10,483 nt of DNA, taken from positions 1 through 10,483 of the forward strand of contig DHJV01000038.1 of the NCBI GenBank assembly GCA_002404515.1, given 5' to 3'. The notes below the pieces were generated by a model. It was not told the DNA's origin. It searched no databases and was given only the letters and a program-made list of their open reading frames with translations. Below are positions 1-5,988 of the stretch, one piece after another. Source of the DNA: Lachnospiraceae bacterium UBA4711 (GTDB lineage Bacteria; Bacillota; Clostridia; Lachnospirales; Lachnospiraceae). The stretch's first letter is position 1, and the number at the start of each line of letters is the position of its first letter. A program made the position numbers and the translations under genes.

Positions 1-74
1 TCTGTCGCTCCACAAATTTTATTTTCAACATTCCACACGGTCTGTCCGTGCCGCACAAAATAGAAATGTCCCAT
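1..74 (-). CDS. Histidine phosphatase family protein, N-terminal 24 residues only (runs off left edge)
   Basis: Reading the minus strand from an ATG at 74-72 gives a protein start containing FYFVRHGQTVWN followed by ENKICGATD. This is the phosphoglycerate mutase/histidine phosphatase signature: the RHG at residues 8-10 carries the catalytic histidine that becomes phosphorylated, and the following T-WN-E-(K/R)-G pattern is typical of the family. An SD-like GAAAGGA lies about 6 bases before the ATG, which supports this start. The gene begins 117 bases after the nitroreductase stop, in the same direction. The substrate cannot be told: the family includes phosphoglycerate mutases, cobalamin-pathway phosphatases and broad-specificity phosphatases. 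The rest of the gene lies outside the window. Family call is confident; specific function is not. Confidence 0.78.
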   Translation of the reverse strand, partial: MGHFYFVRHGQTVWNVENKICGAT

Positions 75-137
75 TACGATTCCTTTCTGAATTTTGATCT
101 TTCTTATAGATTGACGCTTTTTGAAACCGTTCAGTCT

Positions 138-177
138 GGAACCGGGGATGCTCTGTTGAGAAGGAAACGACGGTTCC
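138..177 (-). other. Imperfect inverted repeat in the nitroreductase/phosphatase gap, possible weak terminator
   Basis: GGAACCG at 138-144 pairs with CGGTTCC at 171-177, a 7-bp stem around a 26-base loop that contains no strong second stem. It starts about 15 bases after the nitroreductase stop. There is no U-tract after it on the minus strand, so a classical intrinsic terminator is unlikely. It could slow polymerase or be chance. Confidence 0.25.
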
Positions 178-191
178 GGCTTTTTCCTTCA

Positions 192-719
192 TTACTCCAC
201 CCAGAATACTCTGCCCGCTCTTCTTTCTGCTGCTTCTGGTACTTCACCATCAACATAGCCGATGGCACAGTGTCCGATGCCTTCCCATTCACCTTCTACG
301 CCCAGATCCTTCAGAAGCTGCTGAAATTCTGGAAGCTCAAATTCTTCCTTGGCTCTGTGAATCCAGATGCTGCCCAGATTCAATGCGTGCGCCGCCAGCA
401 TCATATTTCCCATGACCAGACTGCCATCGTATACATGCGTCGGCAGACTCTTGTTCGCAAGAACAACGAGAATCGCAGGTGCACCGTAGAAAGGATCGAA
501 GTCCTCCTGCCAACCGCCGATTTCGCAGTTGGCCTTCGAGAGCCTGTCGCGGAGCGCCTTTTTCGTTACGGCAAGGATGACCGTCCCCTGCTTTCCTCTT
601 CCGTTTGCGGCATATAATCCTGCATCGATGATCTGCTTCAGATCCTCCTTCGACGGCATCGTCGACTTGAATTTTCGAATACTCCGACGCTCTTCCATTG
701 CCTTAATGATCTCGTTCAT
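192..719 (-). CDS. Nitroreductase family protein (FMN-dependent oxidoreductase), 175 aa
   Basis: The protein opens with the family's FMN-phosphate-binding segment, RRSIRKF at residues 11-17, followed by a helix and then LYAANGRGKQ at about 35-44, the usual small-residue loop contacting FMN. A helix GNMMLAAHALNLGSIWI at about 104-120 and a closing GHCAIGY at about 149-155 complete the nitroreductase fold. Members are cytoplasmic, usually homodimeric, and use NAD(P)H to reduce nitro compounds, quinones or flavins; the substrate here is unknown. The length is at the short end of the family, typical of clostridial members. The ATG at 719 is preceded by a strong AGGAGG at 8-9 bases. It lies 93 bases downstream of the NimA-like gene on the same strand with no clear terminator between, so co-transcription is likely; both are flavin/redox proteins. 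Confidence 0.92.
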   Translation of the reverse strand: MNEIIKAMEERRSIRKFKSTMPSKEDLKQIIDAGLYAANGRGKQGTVILAVTKKALRDRLSKANCEIGGWQEDFDPFYGAPAILVVLANKSLPTHVYDGSLVMGNMMLAAHALNLGSIWIHRAKEEFELPEFQQLLKDLGVEGEWEGIGHCAIGYVDGEVPEAAERRAGRVFWVE

Positions 720-812
720 TTTCTTTCCTCCTGTAGTATGGCTATTTTGTTCTGTTCACACTTTAGCTGTTGTTGCCGGATCGCTCCGAACAGGCAGCAT
801 TCCGCTTATGTT

Positions 813-1283
813 TTACCTCATACGGGCCTTTGCTGTATACGATTCGACCTCGATTCGGAGGACGGCGACTGCTTCAGCCATCTTTTCGTTGATGATATGA
901 TCTTCGCCTGTCTGTGTCTTCATGAGAAGTTCCAGAGCCCTGCATTTTTCCGCAGGATCTTCCAACAGGGTTGCCCGGCCTCTGCACATGACACTTTCAT
1001 ATACTGCGCCATAGCTGCACGGGATATCGGCGGTAACCAGGGATTCACCACGATCAATTTCCACAAATACATGCGGGTTTTTCCTTAAACAGTCCAGCTT
1101 GTGACCTTCCTTCGCAGAGTGGACATAGAACGTCAGCTTCGCATCGTTCAGCTCATATCCATAATGAAGGGGCACCACATAAGGAAAACACTCATCGAAC
1201 ATTCCGAGATGCATGTACCGGGCACCTGCAAGGATGCTTTCAATTTTATGTAGATCCGTGATTTCTCTGTCTGCTCGTCTCAT
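813..1283 (-). CDS. Pyridoxamine 5'-phosphate oxidase family protein (NimA-like), 156 aa
   Basis: The sequence matches the NimA/Pyridox_ox_2 group of split-barrel flavin-binding proteins. It starts with MRRADREITD, has the first-barrel strand YVVPLHYGYE at residues 35-44, the conserved HSAKEGHKLDCLRKNP at 55-70, and a C-terminal strand YESVMCRGRATLLED at 95-109. Length (about 155 aa) is normal for the family. Relatives bind FMN, heme or related cofactors, and some reduce 5-nitroimidazole drugs; most clostridial members are uncharacterised, so resistance should not be assumed. The ATG at 1283 has GGAGG nine bases upstream. The 5' region carries a palindromic operator candidate. It is probably the first gene of a two-gene unit with the downstream nitroreductase. 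Confidence 0.9.
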   Translation of the reverse strand: MRRADREITDLHKIESILAGARYMHLGMFDECFPYVVPLHYGYELNDAKLTFYVHSAKEGHKLDCLRKNPHVFVEIDRGESLVTADIPCSYGAVYESVMCRGRATLLEDPAEKCRALELLMKTQTGEDHIINEKMAEAVAVLRIEVESYTAKARMR

Positions 1284-1300
1284 TTTTCAGGTCCTCCAAG

Positions 1301-1346
1301 AGTATAGTATGATTCTCAATCATAAGAAATCTTCAGTTTAAGTTAA
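1301..1346 (-). promoter_or_regulatory. Promoter region with 7-3-7 palindromic operator candidate (1308-1324) upstream of the NimA-like gene
   Basis: TATGATTCTCAATCATA at 1308-1324 is a perfect 7-3-7 palindrome located 25-41 bases before the NimA-like ATG. Read on the minus strand, a -10 candidate TATGAT (1324-1319) lies 16 bases from a -35-like TTAACT (1346-1341). A second -10 candidate, TATACT, is at 1306-1301. In either reading the palindrome overlaps the core promoter, which is where a repressor would act. It contains TGAGAATCAT on the minus strand, reminiscent of a Fur-family half-site, but the full Fur or PerR consensus is not met. The regulator identity is inference only. Confidence 0.5.
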
Positions 1347-1429
1347 CAATTTTATTTTATGGATACATGGAATTTCAGATTACAAACTGCTACTTAGTAT
1401 AGCATAGAGAAATCGAAAAATCGGTATAT

Positions 1430-1458
1430 AAAAAGATGGACAGCTTGTGCTCATCCCC
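1430..1458 (-). terminator. Likely intrinsic terminator of the EamA transporter gene
   Basis: On the minus strand, starting about 10 bases after the transporter stop, GGGGATGAGC and GCTGTCCATC form a stem closed by an ACAA loop. There is a three-base bulge on the 3' side, and the stem is followed directly by a TTTTT tract. Position and the U-run fit a rho-independent terminator; the bulge makes the stem moderate in strength. Confidence 0.55.
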
Positions 1459-1467
1459 TGGTGGTTT

Positions 1468-2340
1468 TTAAAGCTCACACACGATGGCTGACCCTAAAAT
1501 CAGGATGGCACCGATGATCCCAAGTATTGTCATGTGCTCCTTCAGGATGCAAGCCGATAAAAGAAGTGCCACGATCGGGTCAATGTAACTGAAGAGCGCG
1601 ACCGTCTGTGCCCGAAGGCCATCCATGGAGCCGAAATAGAGGGCATAGCTTATGCCCGTGTGGATGATTCCGACGATAAGAAGGAGGAGCAGAGTCGACA
1701 TGCTCCAGGTATTTCCAGCAAAGGATCCGCTAATAAGCAGATACGGAAGCATAATGACTGCGGCTGCGGACAGCTGAATGACCGTCTTTTCGTACGCATC
1801 AATGCCGGGCAGACTCTTATTGAGAAGCACGACCGCTGCATAAATGAGGGCAGCGCCGATGCCGAGCAGGATGCCCGTCAGATCTCTCCGATCAAGCCCT
1901 GCACCTTCTAGGATCCCCGATATGAGAACCATTCCGATCAGCGCAAGCGCGGAGCAAATCAGCTTCTTTGCACTGAGCCGTTCCTTCAGGATGGGTACGG
2001 AAAGAAGGACGACAAAGGTGGGCGCCATGTAATAGCAGAGCGTGGCGACCGACACCGACGTATAGTTATAGGCTTCAAACAGCATCATCCAGTTGACACC
2101 GATCAGTGCTCCGGTCAGAGCCAGCAGACCATAGGCTTTTCTGGAAAGATGATGACACAGCTTCTGCCCCTTTATTTTCACGAGGGTAATGAGAAAAGCC
2201 GCACCGATGGCACCTCGAAAAAAAGCGATCAAAGCGGACGGCAGAGGGATCAGCTTTCGAAATATACCGATGGTTCCGAAAATGGTCATGGCAGAAATAA
2301 GCATGGCCAGGGATCTGGATGAGTTCTTCGAGTAATTCAC
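1468..2340 (-). CDS. EamA/DMT-family transporter, 290 aa, about ten transmembrane segments
   Basis: A drug/metabolite transporter of the EamA (RhaT-like) type: two homologous halves of about 140 residues, each with five hydrophobic segments. Half one starts at LAMLISAMTIFGTIGIFRKL (residues 11-30), includes the ALIAFFRGAIGAAFL helix, and ends near the VVLLSVPILKERL helix, whose KER motif is characteristic of the repeat. Half two repeats the plan and ends with VALLLSACILKEHMTILGIIGAILILGSAIV, again with the KE motif. It sits in the cytoplasmic membrane and probably exports a small metabolite or amino acid; the substrate cannot be told. The start is GTG at 2340, supported by AAGGAG eight bases upstream. 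It lies next to the AT-rich repeat array, whose outermost unit ends about 93 bases from the start codon, so that array could affect its expression. A likely terminator follows. Confidence 0.92.
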   Translation of the reverse strand: MNYSKNSSRSLAMLISAMTIFGTIGIFRKLIPLPSALIAFFRGAIGAAFLITLVKIKGQKLCHHLSRKAYGLLALTGALIGVNWMMLFEAYNYTSVSVATLCYYMAPTFVVLLSVPILKERLSAKKLICSALALIGMVLISGILEGAGLDRRDLTGILLGIGAALIYAAVVLLNKSLPGIDAYEKTVIQLSAAAVIMLPYLLISGSFAGNTWSMSTLLLLLIVGIIHTGISYALYFGSMDGLRAQTVALFSYIDPIVALLLSACILKEHMTILGIIGAILILGSAIVCEL

Positions 2341-2432
2341 GTTGTATGCTCCTTCAGGTTTCGCTCCCGGCTAATGTACAAGAGCGTTTTCAAGAATGCT
2401 TTTATGTTATCACATTCAAGAAATCACCGCAC

Positions 2433-2834
2433 ATAGATACAATGCACTAAATTCAGAAATTATATATAGTTTCGTACTGCTTTCATCTATGAAGACCCCT
2501 GTCGAAAATAGATACAATTCTGAAAAATGACGTACCGTATATAGATTTTTTCGAAAATCGGCATACGCTTATAAGCGTACTATATATGAATCCGCTTTTT
2601 CAGAAATCGTATATATGCATTTGGAGGCATTTCTCTGAAATTTGATATTTCTGTATACACAAACTCGTTATTTATAAAATCGTATATATGTTCTCAGTTA
2701 CTGCCTTTTGAAATAAGCCGTTTTCATATATACGATTTTAGAAATCAGCTTCCTGTATATACTATTGATCGAAAATTCAGGTCTACGGCGCCAAAACCAT
2801 ATATACGATTTCCAAAACCAGCTTCTTGTATATA
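2433..2834. repeat. Ordered AT-rich array: six 37-bp inverted-repeat units at about 73-bp spacing, with a head-to-head switch
   Basis: Six related 37-bp units were read by eye: 2433-2469, 2508-2544, 2581-2617 and 2654-2690 on the minus strand, then 2725-2761 and 2798-2834 on the plus strand. The four inner units begin with the identical 14-mer CATATATACGATTT and end in a variant of TGTATATA, so each unit is itself an imperfect dyad (ATATATAC, about 20 bases, GTATATA). The two outer left units start CTATATA and end TTGTATCTAT. Unit starts are 75, 73 and 73 bp apart in the left arm and 73 bp apart in the right arm; 73 bp is close to seven helical turns. The inner pair forms a perfect 16-bp inverted repeat (2675-2690 with 2725-2740), and the next pair a 14-bp one (2604-2617 with 2798-2811). 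Both share the centre 2707.5. Gap sequences differ. No coding potential is seen. Function unknown; a multi-site protein-binding locus is the simplest inference. Confidence 0.88.
2564..2579. repeat. Perfect 16-bp palindrome inside the AT-rich array
   Basis: TACGCTTATAAGCGTA is an exact palindrome lying in the 36-bp gap between two array units (2545-2580). No other gap contains it. It could be a dimeric regulator site within the array, or a small cruciform. Confidence 0.7.
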
Positions 2835-2915
2835 TCTTGACGCCATGCTCGGTCACACATTCTGATAATACTATGGTTTACTCTTGAGACCTGGCGTCAC
2901 GGCTCGGCATCCACA

Positions 2916-3551
2916 CTATTTTCTATAAAAATGGAAATCACAGCAATTTCCACCATATCCCAACGTCGTCGTGCGCGAAAATCCGAGTTTTCGGAGTCCG
3001 CCATAGGTTGTTGCATAATCCACGTCACAAAATAGAGGGCAAAGCTCTGGACAGCCATTTTCCACGCAGGCGGTATGCCAGAGGCACTGCTTCATCGTCA
3101 CATCAAAGGAATCCCGGTCATGCCTCTGAACGCTCTCCCATAGATCGGAGCCGCGCACAACTTGAAGAAAAATCCTGCTGTACAGGAAGTAAAACCTGGG
3201 GATCCTTTCCATGCTCACCATCAAAGCATGCTTCTTCGCTCCGACCACATGCATGATATATCCCCGCATATACGCTTTCACTTCTTCCTCTGGAAGACCC
3301 GCCTTCTGCAGTATCTGATACATGGCGATGCGAGGGAGAATCGTCTGAATCAGCGTTTTTCTCTGGCGGGCCGACTTGCCTTTGATCCTCTCAATCAGCA
3401 TGTTCAGCAAACTGGCTTGTTGTTTATACAGTTCCTCTCCACGTTCTTTTCCGAACGTTTCCTGCAAATATGTCCTGATTTCCTTCTGCTGCTTAATTTC
3501 ATCGCCTTCACTTTCTTCCAAGCTCTGCCGCACACATACCAATCGTATCAA
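2916..3551 (-). CDS. L-2-amino-thiazoline-4-carboxylic acid (ATC) hydrolase family protein, 211 aa
   Basis: The C-terminal half carries the family's cysteine-rich pattern: CLWHTACVENGCPELCPLFC at residues 156-175, then DVDYATTYGG, and RTTTLGYGGNCCDFHF at about 193-208. Known relatives convert the cyclic thiazoline ATC on the way to L-cysteine, but most clostridial members are untested, so the reaction here is assigned by family only. The N-terminal half is helical and charged (KGKSARQRKTLIQTILPRIA at 57-76), as usual for the family. No ATG exists near the start: the earliest supported codon is TTG at 3551, with AAGG almost touching it, so the exact N-terminus is uncertain and a small 5' loss is possible. 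It starts only 20 bases after the stop of the Rpn remnant, right where homology between the two Rpn 3' ends stops. The stop is TAG at 2918-2916; no U-rich terminator follows. Confidence 0.78.
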   Translation of the reverse strand: MIRLVCVRQSLEESEGDEIKQQKEIRTYLQETFGKERGEELYKQQASLLNMLIERIKGKSARQRKTLIQTILPRIAMYQILQKAGLPEEEVKAYMRGYIMHVVGAKKHALMVSMERIPRFYFLYSRIFLQVVRGSDLWESVQRHDRDSFDVTMKQCLWHTACVENGCPELCPLFCDVDYATTYGGLRKLGFSRTTTLGYGGNCCDFHFYRK

Positions 3552-3571
3552 GCCTTGATTTACATGTTTTC

Positions 3572-3842
3572 TCAGCCAATGCGATACTGCTTCATCAGCT
3601 CATCGCAATATGCAGCATCCTCCGCAGCGCGCTTCGCATCTTCAATACGATTCTCTGCAAATAATATCTTCATCAGAATGGCCATCTGGTTTTTCCCTTC
3701 GGCCTTCCCTTCTGCTTTCCCCCTATTCTCCACTTTATCAAGCACATCACACATATTGCGTACCTCTCCCTTCTTCCTGTGGCCTGACACCGGAATTCTT
3801 CAATCTGAAACAGGTTAATTTGATAATCATCTCAAACTTCTC
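3572..3842 (-). pseudogene. Rpn-family PD-(D/E)XK nuclease remnant, internally deleted
   Basis: The last 68 codons (GEVRNMCDVLDKVENRG through LMKQYRIG, stop at 3572) are nearly identical to the end of the larger Rpn gene at 5989-6885. To the right, 3799-3842 matches a distant part of that gene (the DYKINLFQI segment, around 6440-6490), with a further 10-bp deletion. Between the two matches, about 200 bp present in the larger copy are replaced by a degenerate GC-rich element at 3774-3798. The two remaining parts are in different frames, so no functional nuclease can be made: the catalytic domain is gone. A 72-residue reading frame starting with GTG at 3790 begins inside the element and probably has no meaning. 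The EGK-type repeat tract is short here (three EG units versus seven in the larger copy). Confidence 0.87.
3774..3798. repeat. Degenerate copy of the GC-rich hairpin element at the Rpn deletion junction
   Basis: The sequence TTCCTGTGGCCTGACACC followed by GGAATTCTT aligns with TTCCCGGGGCCTGGCACC plus CGGAATTCTG at 6835-6862, with only a few substitutions and one gap. It lies exactly between the two parts of the Rpn remnant. Confidence 0.65.
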
Positions 3843-3856
3843 ACACCAAAAGGTTC

Positions 3857-3881
3857 ACTGCCCACTATTTATGTGGGCAGT
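3857..3881 (-). terminator. Hairpin downstream of the yhcG pseudogene, possible terminator
   Basis: CTGCCCAC (3858-3865) and GTGGGCAG (3873-3880) form a perfect 8-bp stem, extended by one A-T pair, around a 7-base AT-rich loop. It starts about 6 bases after the stop at 3887. On the minus strand it is followed by TGAACCTTTTGG, only a weak T-run, so termination efficiency is uncertain. Confidence 0.6.
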
Positions 3882-3886
3882 TTGAA

Positions 3887-4696
3887 TCATTTAATTCGTT
3901 TCTGGATGTCCTCAACGGACGGTAGCTGCTTTTCCAGATCATCCGGCAGGTTGCTGGTAACTTTGTATTCACTCACGCCAATCGGCTTGGAAATGTCCTT
4001 GAGGGAGTATTCTGCCACCACGTTGTTCTTGCTCTTGCACAGGAGCAGACCGATGGACGGATTATCCTGCTCTTTCTTTAATATACCATCCACAGCCGAC
4101 AGATAAAAGTTCAGCTGTCCGGCGTATTCCGGTTTGAATTCCCCTGTTTTCAGTTCGACAACCACATAGCAGCGCAGATTCAAGTTATAGAACAGCAAGT
4201 CGATATAAAAATCATCGCCGCCAACATTCAGATGGTACTGATTCCCCAAAAACGCAAAACCCGTTCCAAGTTCCAGAAGCAGCTTGGTCACATCCCGCAC
4301 CAGTGCCTGCTCAATGTCTCGCTACAGCTTTTGAATGTACCATACACGTTGCTCTGGATCTTTAACCTTTTCCAGAATTGCAATATTGTGGGACCACGGA
4401 ATTTGTGCAGACACCGTCTGCACAAATCCACGATCAGGATACGTCTCAGCGAATTTGGCCATGTACTTCAGATTACGAACAGAATATCCCTTGCTTTCCG
4501 GAAAAGCCATCCGAATGTCTGTGGCAAGATTATCTATAAACTTGTTGCCCCATGCTTTATGCTCGTTGATCACGCAACCGATATCATAGTAGAGAAGCAG
4601 CATATCTGTGTTCGCATGAACTGCTGCACGATATTGTGCGGCCTTGATCTCACTTTTGATATTTTCAATGATGGAGAGATACTCCGGTGTATTCAT
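3887..4696 (-). pseudogene. YhcG/DUF1016-family PD-(D/E)XK nuclease, broken by an internal deletion and in-frame TAG
   Basis: The first part (ATG 4696, GAGG nine bases upstream) encodes 124 residues of the N-terminal helical domain: LLLYYDIGCVINEHKAWGNK, SKGYSVRNLKYMAKFAETYP and IPWSHNIAILEKVKDPEQR. A TAG at 4324-4322 then ends the frame. In the same frame immediately after, seven codons lead into the C-terminal nuclease domain: LLLELGTGFAFLGNQYHL, DDFYIDLLFYNL and CYVVVELKTGEF, with the catalytic D, E and K still present, followed by GLLLCKSKNNVVAEYSL and a C-terminus SVEDIQKRIK. In intact relatives the two domains are separated by roughly 60-70 more residues (the WSR..L..QI..LYER segment and a linker). 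That segment is absent, so a deletion joined the halves across a stop. Relatives are cytoplasmic nucleases often found near restriction or defence loci. A GTG at 4300 could in principle restart translation of the nuclease domain alone. Confidence 0.9.
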
Positions 4697-4762
4697 CAGC
4701 ACACGCCTCGCCTCGCTTTTTCACAATTTATTCTTACTTAACAATCCAAACTTCCCACATTC

Positions 4763-4806
4763 TTCCCGGGGCCTGGCAATGGTATTGCGCCAAGTGGCAC
4801 GGGATC
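4763..4806. repeat. GC-rich hairpin element, copy between fic and the yhcG pseudogene
   Basis: The exact 15-bp core TTCCCGGGGCCTGGC is at 4763-4777. A degenerate complementary arm, GCCAAGTGGCACGGG, is at 4789-4803, giving an imperfect hairpin with an 11-base loop. It ends one base before the fic stop codon. No U-tract follows on either strand, so it is not an ordinary terminator. Confidence 0.82.
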
Positions 4807-4807
4807 C

Positions 4808-5800
4808 TTATAGCTTTATATATCTCTGATTTCTGCTGTTTGGTTTATCCGGTATTGTCATCTTGATTAAGTCCAGTTCCATAGCCGGATGAAGATAATT
4901 TCTTCTGAATCCTTCTCTTGCCTTCAAGTTTAACCTTTCCATCAGCTCATTACTTGTATAGGGAATATCATACTCCATAACTTTCAGAAGCTTCTGGACC
5001 GGTTCTGAAAGATACTCACCCTTTTGATGAATTTGAACGGAAAGATCATCTAAAATCTTATCGATCTGAGACAACATAAATTCAATAAAAAGCGTAGATT
5101 CACCTGCAACATGGCATTTTGAAATCGTATCATAATATTCATCCTGAAATTTTTCTATTTGGCTTTCGATTGGAATGTATTCAAATATAGGTTTCCATCG
5201 TGATAAAAGTGCTGTGTGCCACAATCTTGCCATTCGGCCGTTTCCATCAGAAAACGGATGAATGAATACAAATTCGTAGTGAAACACGCTCCCCATGATC
5301 AATGGATGGACATCTTCTCGCTCTTCTGTCATCCAGGCAAATAATTGCTCTATTAGCTGTGGAACAAGTCGTGCTGGCGGTGCCATAAAAATGCACTGGT
5401 CACCATTGAAAACACCCTCTTCGCCTGAGCGAAACACTCCTGACTCTTTCACAAGAAATCTGGTCATCATGCCATGCAGTTTCTTTAAATCCGAGATACT
5501 ATATGGGTCAATATCTGAAAGATGCTCGTAAGCAATGTACGCATTCTTTACTTCCTGAATTTCTTTTTGTTCTCCCAGCACAGTTTTACCGTTTATAACA
5601 TCTCGAACCTGTCCAATTGACAAAGAATTTGCTTCAATTTTCAACGAAGCGTGTATGGACTTGATTTTATTATTTCTTCTTAAATGTGGCTTTGCTTCAA
5701 GGTCACTGATCGTAGTTATTCGTCCTATTTTTTCTGATATTGATGATACGTATGCCAATATTTTGTTGGTTATTGTAAACGGAGGTCTATATTCACTCAT
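4808..5800 (-). CDS. Fic family protein (class II, N-terminal inhibitory helix), 330 aa
   Basis: The Fic core motif HPFSDGNGRMAR is intact at residues 181-192, including the catalytic histidine and the phosphate-binding loop. Such enzymes usually transfer AMP (less often another nucleotide part) from NTP to a hydroxyl on a target protein. Residues 51-58 (ASLKIEAN) match the (S/T)xxxE(G/N)-type inhibitory helix, so this is an autoinhibited class II enzyme; the position after E is A, with N next. The beta-flap segment CIFMAPPARLVP at 136-147 lies before the motif, as expected. The C-terminal 60 residues (YTSNELMERLNLKAREGFRR) look like a winged helix, common in this subfamily. No antitoxin-like partner is adjacent. 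The ATG at 5800 is supported by the family-typical start MSEYRPPFTITNKI. The expected SD is 34 bases away because of a tandem repeat in the leader. Confidence 0.94.
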   Translation of the reverse strand: MSEYRPPFTITNKILAYVSSISEKIGRITTISDLEAKPHLRRNNKIKSIHASLKIEANSLSIGQVRDVINGKTVLGEQKEIQEVKNAYIAYEHLSDIDPYSISDLKKLHGMMTRFLVKESGVFRSGEEGVFNGDQCIFMAPPARLVPQLIEQLFAWMTEEREDVHPLIMGSVFHYEFVFIHPFSDGNGRMARLWHTALLSRWKPIFEYIPIESQIEKFQDEYYDTISKCHVAGESTLFIEFMLSQIDKILDDLSVQIHQKGEYLSEPVQKLLKVMEYDIPYTSNELMERLNLKAREGFRRNYLHPAMELDLIKMTIPDKPNSRNQRYIKL

Positions 5801-5804
5801 ATAT

Positions 5805-5835
5805 TTATCTTACGTATTATCTTACGTATTATCTT
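5805..5835 (-). promoter_or_regulatory. 12-bp tandem repeat (about 2.6 copies) between the SD sequence and start codon of fic
   Basis: TTATCTTACGTA at 5805-5816 is repeated exactly at 5817-5828 and starts a third time at 5829. On the minus strand the order is GGGAGGA, then AGATAATACGTA twice, then AGATAAATAT and the ATG at 5800. With two full repeats the SD-to-ATG distance is 34 bases; with none it would be 10, a near-ideal spacing. Copy number could therefore set translation of fic. AGATAAT also resembles a -10 box, so an effect on transcription is an alternative. Confidence 0.72.
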
Positions 5836-5900
5836 CCTCCCTTCCCTTTATTTTTAATACCTTACTGGAATCTGACACCTTCTTGTTCCAAAATTTCAGA

Positions 5901-5928
5901 GCACATGCTTCAGAACCTGCAAGCTCGG
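5901..5928 (-). pseudogene. Short remnant of a third Rpn-type gene
   Basis: Bases 5901-5928 match 6318-6345 of the downstream-annotated Rpn gene at 26 of 28 positions, including an unbroken 20-base match GCACATGCTTCAGAACCTGC. This corresponds to the coding segment around SAQVLKHV. It is joined to the GC-rich core at 5930 with one base between. Outside these 28 bases the similarity is lost. It is best read as the scar of a deleted or recombined Rpn copy. Confidence 0.72.
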
Positions 5929-5929
5929 C

Positions 5930-5976
5930 TTCCCGGGGCCTGGCACCACGTTCCCCAGGACCAGGTCCCACGGGCC
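5930..5976. repeat. GC-rich hairpin element, copy between the Rpn 3' end and fic leader
   Basis: The core TTCCCGGGGCCTGGC is at 5930-5944. The other arm, CCAGGTCCCACGGG at 5961-5974, pairs with CCCG and GGCCTGG of the core with small bulges. It sits 12 bases after the Rpn stop codon on one side and one base from the Rpn remnant on the other. Confidence 0.82.
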
Positions 5977-5988
5977 TTACATGCTTCC

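Noticed and set aside
48..617. Long open frames on the plus strand (also near 3162-3818, 5655-6293, 6277-6807)
   Set aside because: They lie antisense to clear genes, lack ribosome binding sites and have compositions typical of shadow frames.
2341..2432. Defined sigma-70 promoter for the EamA transporter
   Set aside because: Several partial -35 and -10 matches exist, but none has both boxes at acceptable spacing, so I did not annotate one.
2433..2834. CRISPR array (37-bp repeat, 36-bp gaps)
   Set aside because: The spacing is CRISPR-like, but the repeats are degenerate, some pairs matching at only about two thirds of positions. The array switches orientation in the middle, and no cas gene is in the window.
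2838..2910. TGACGCCA/TGGCGTCA inverted repeat (2838-2845, 2892-2899) and a stretch at 2887-2908 resembling the GC-rich element
   Set aside because: The inverted repeat is only 8 bp, and the resemblance to the element covers about ten scattered matches. Either could be chance; possibly a very old element copy.
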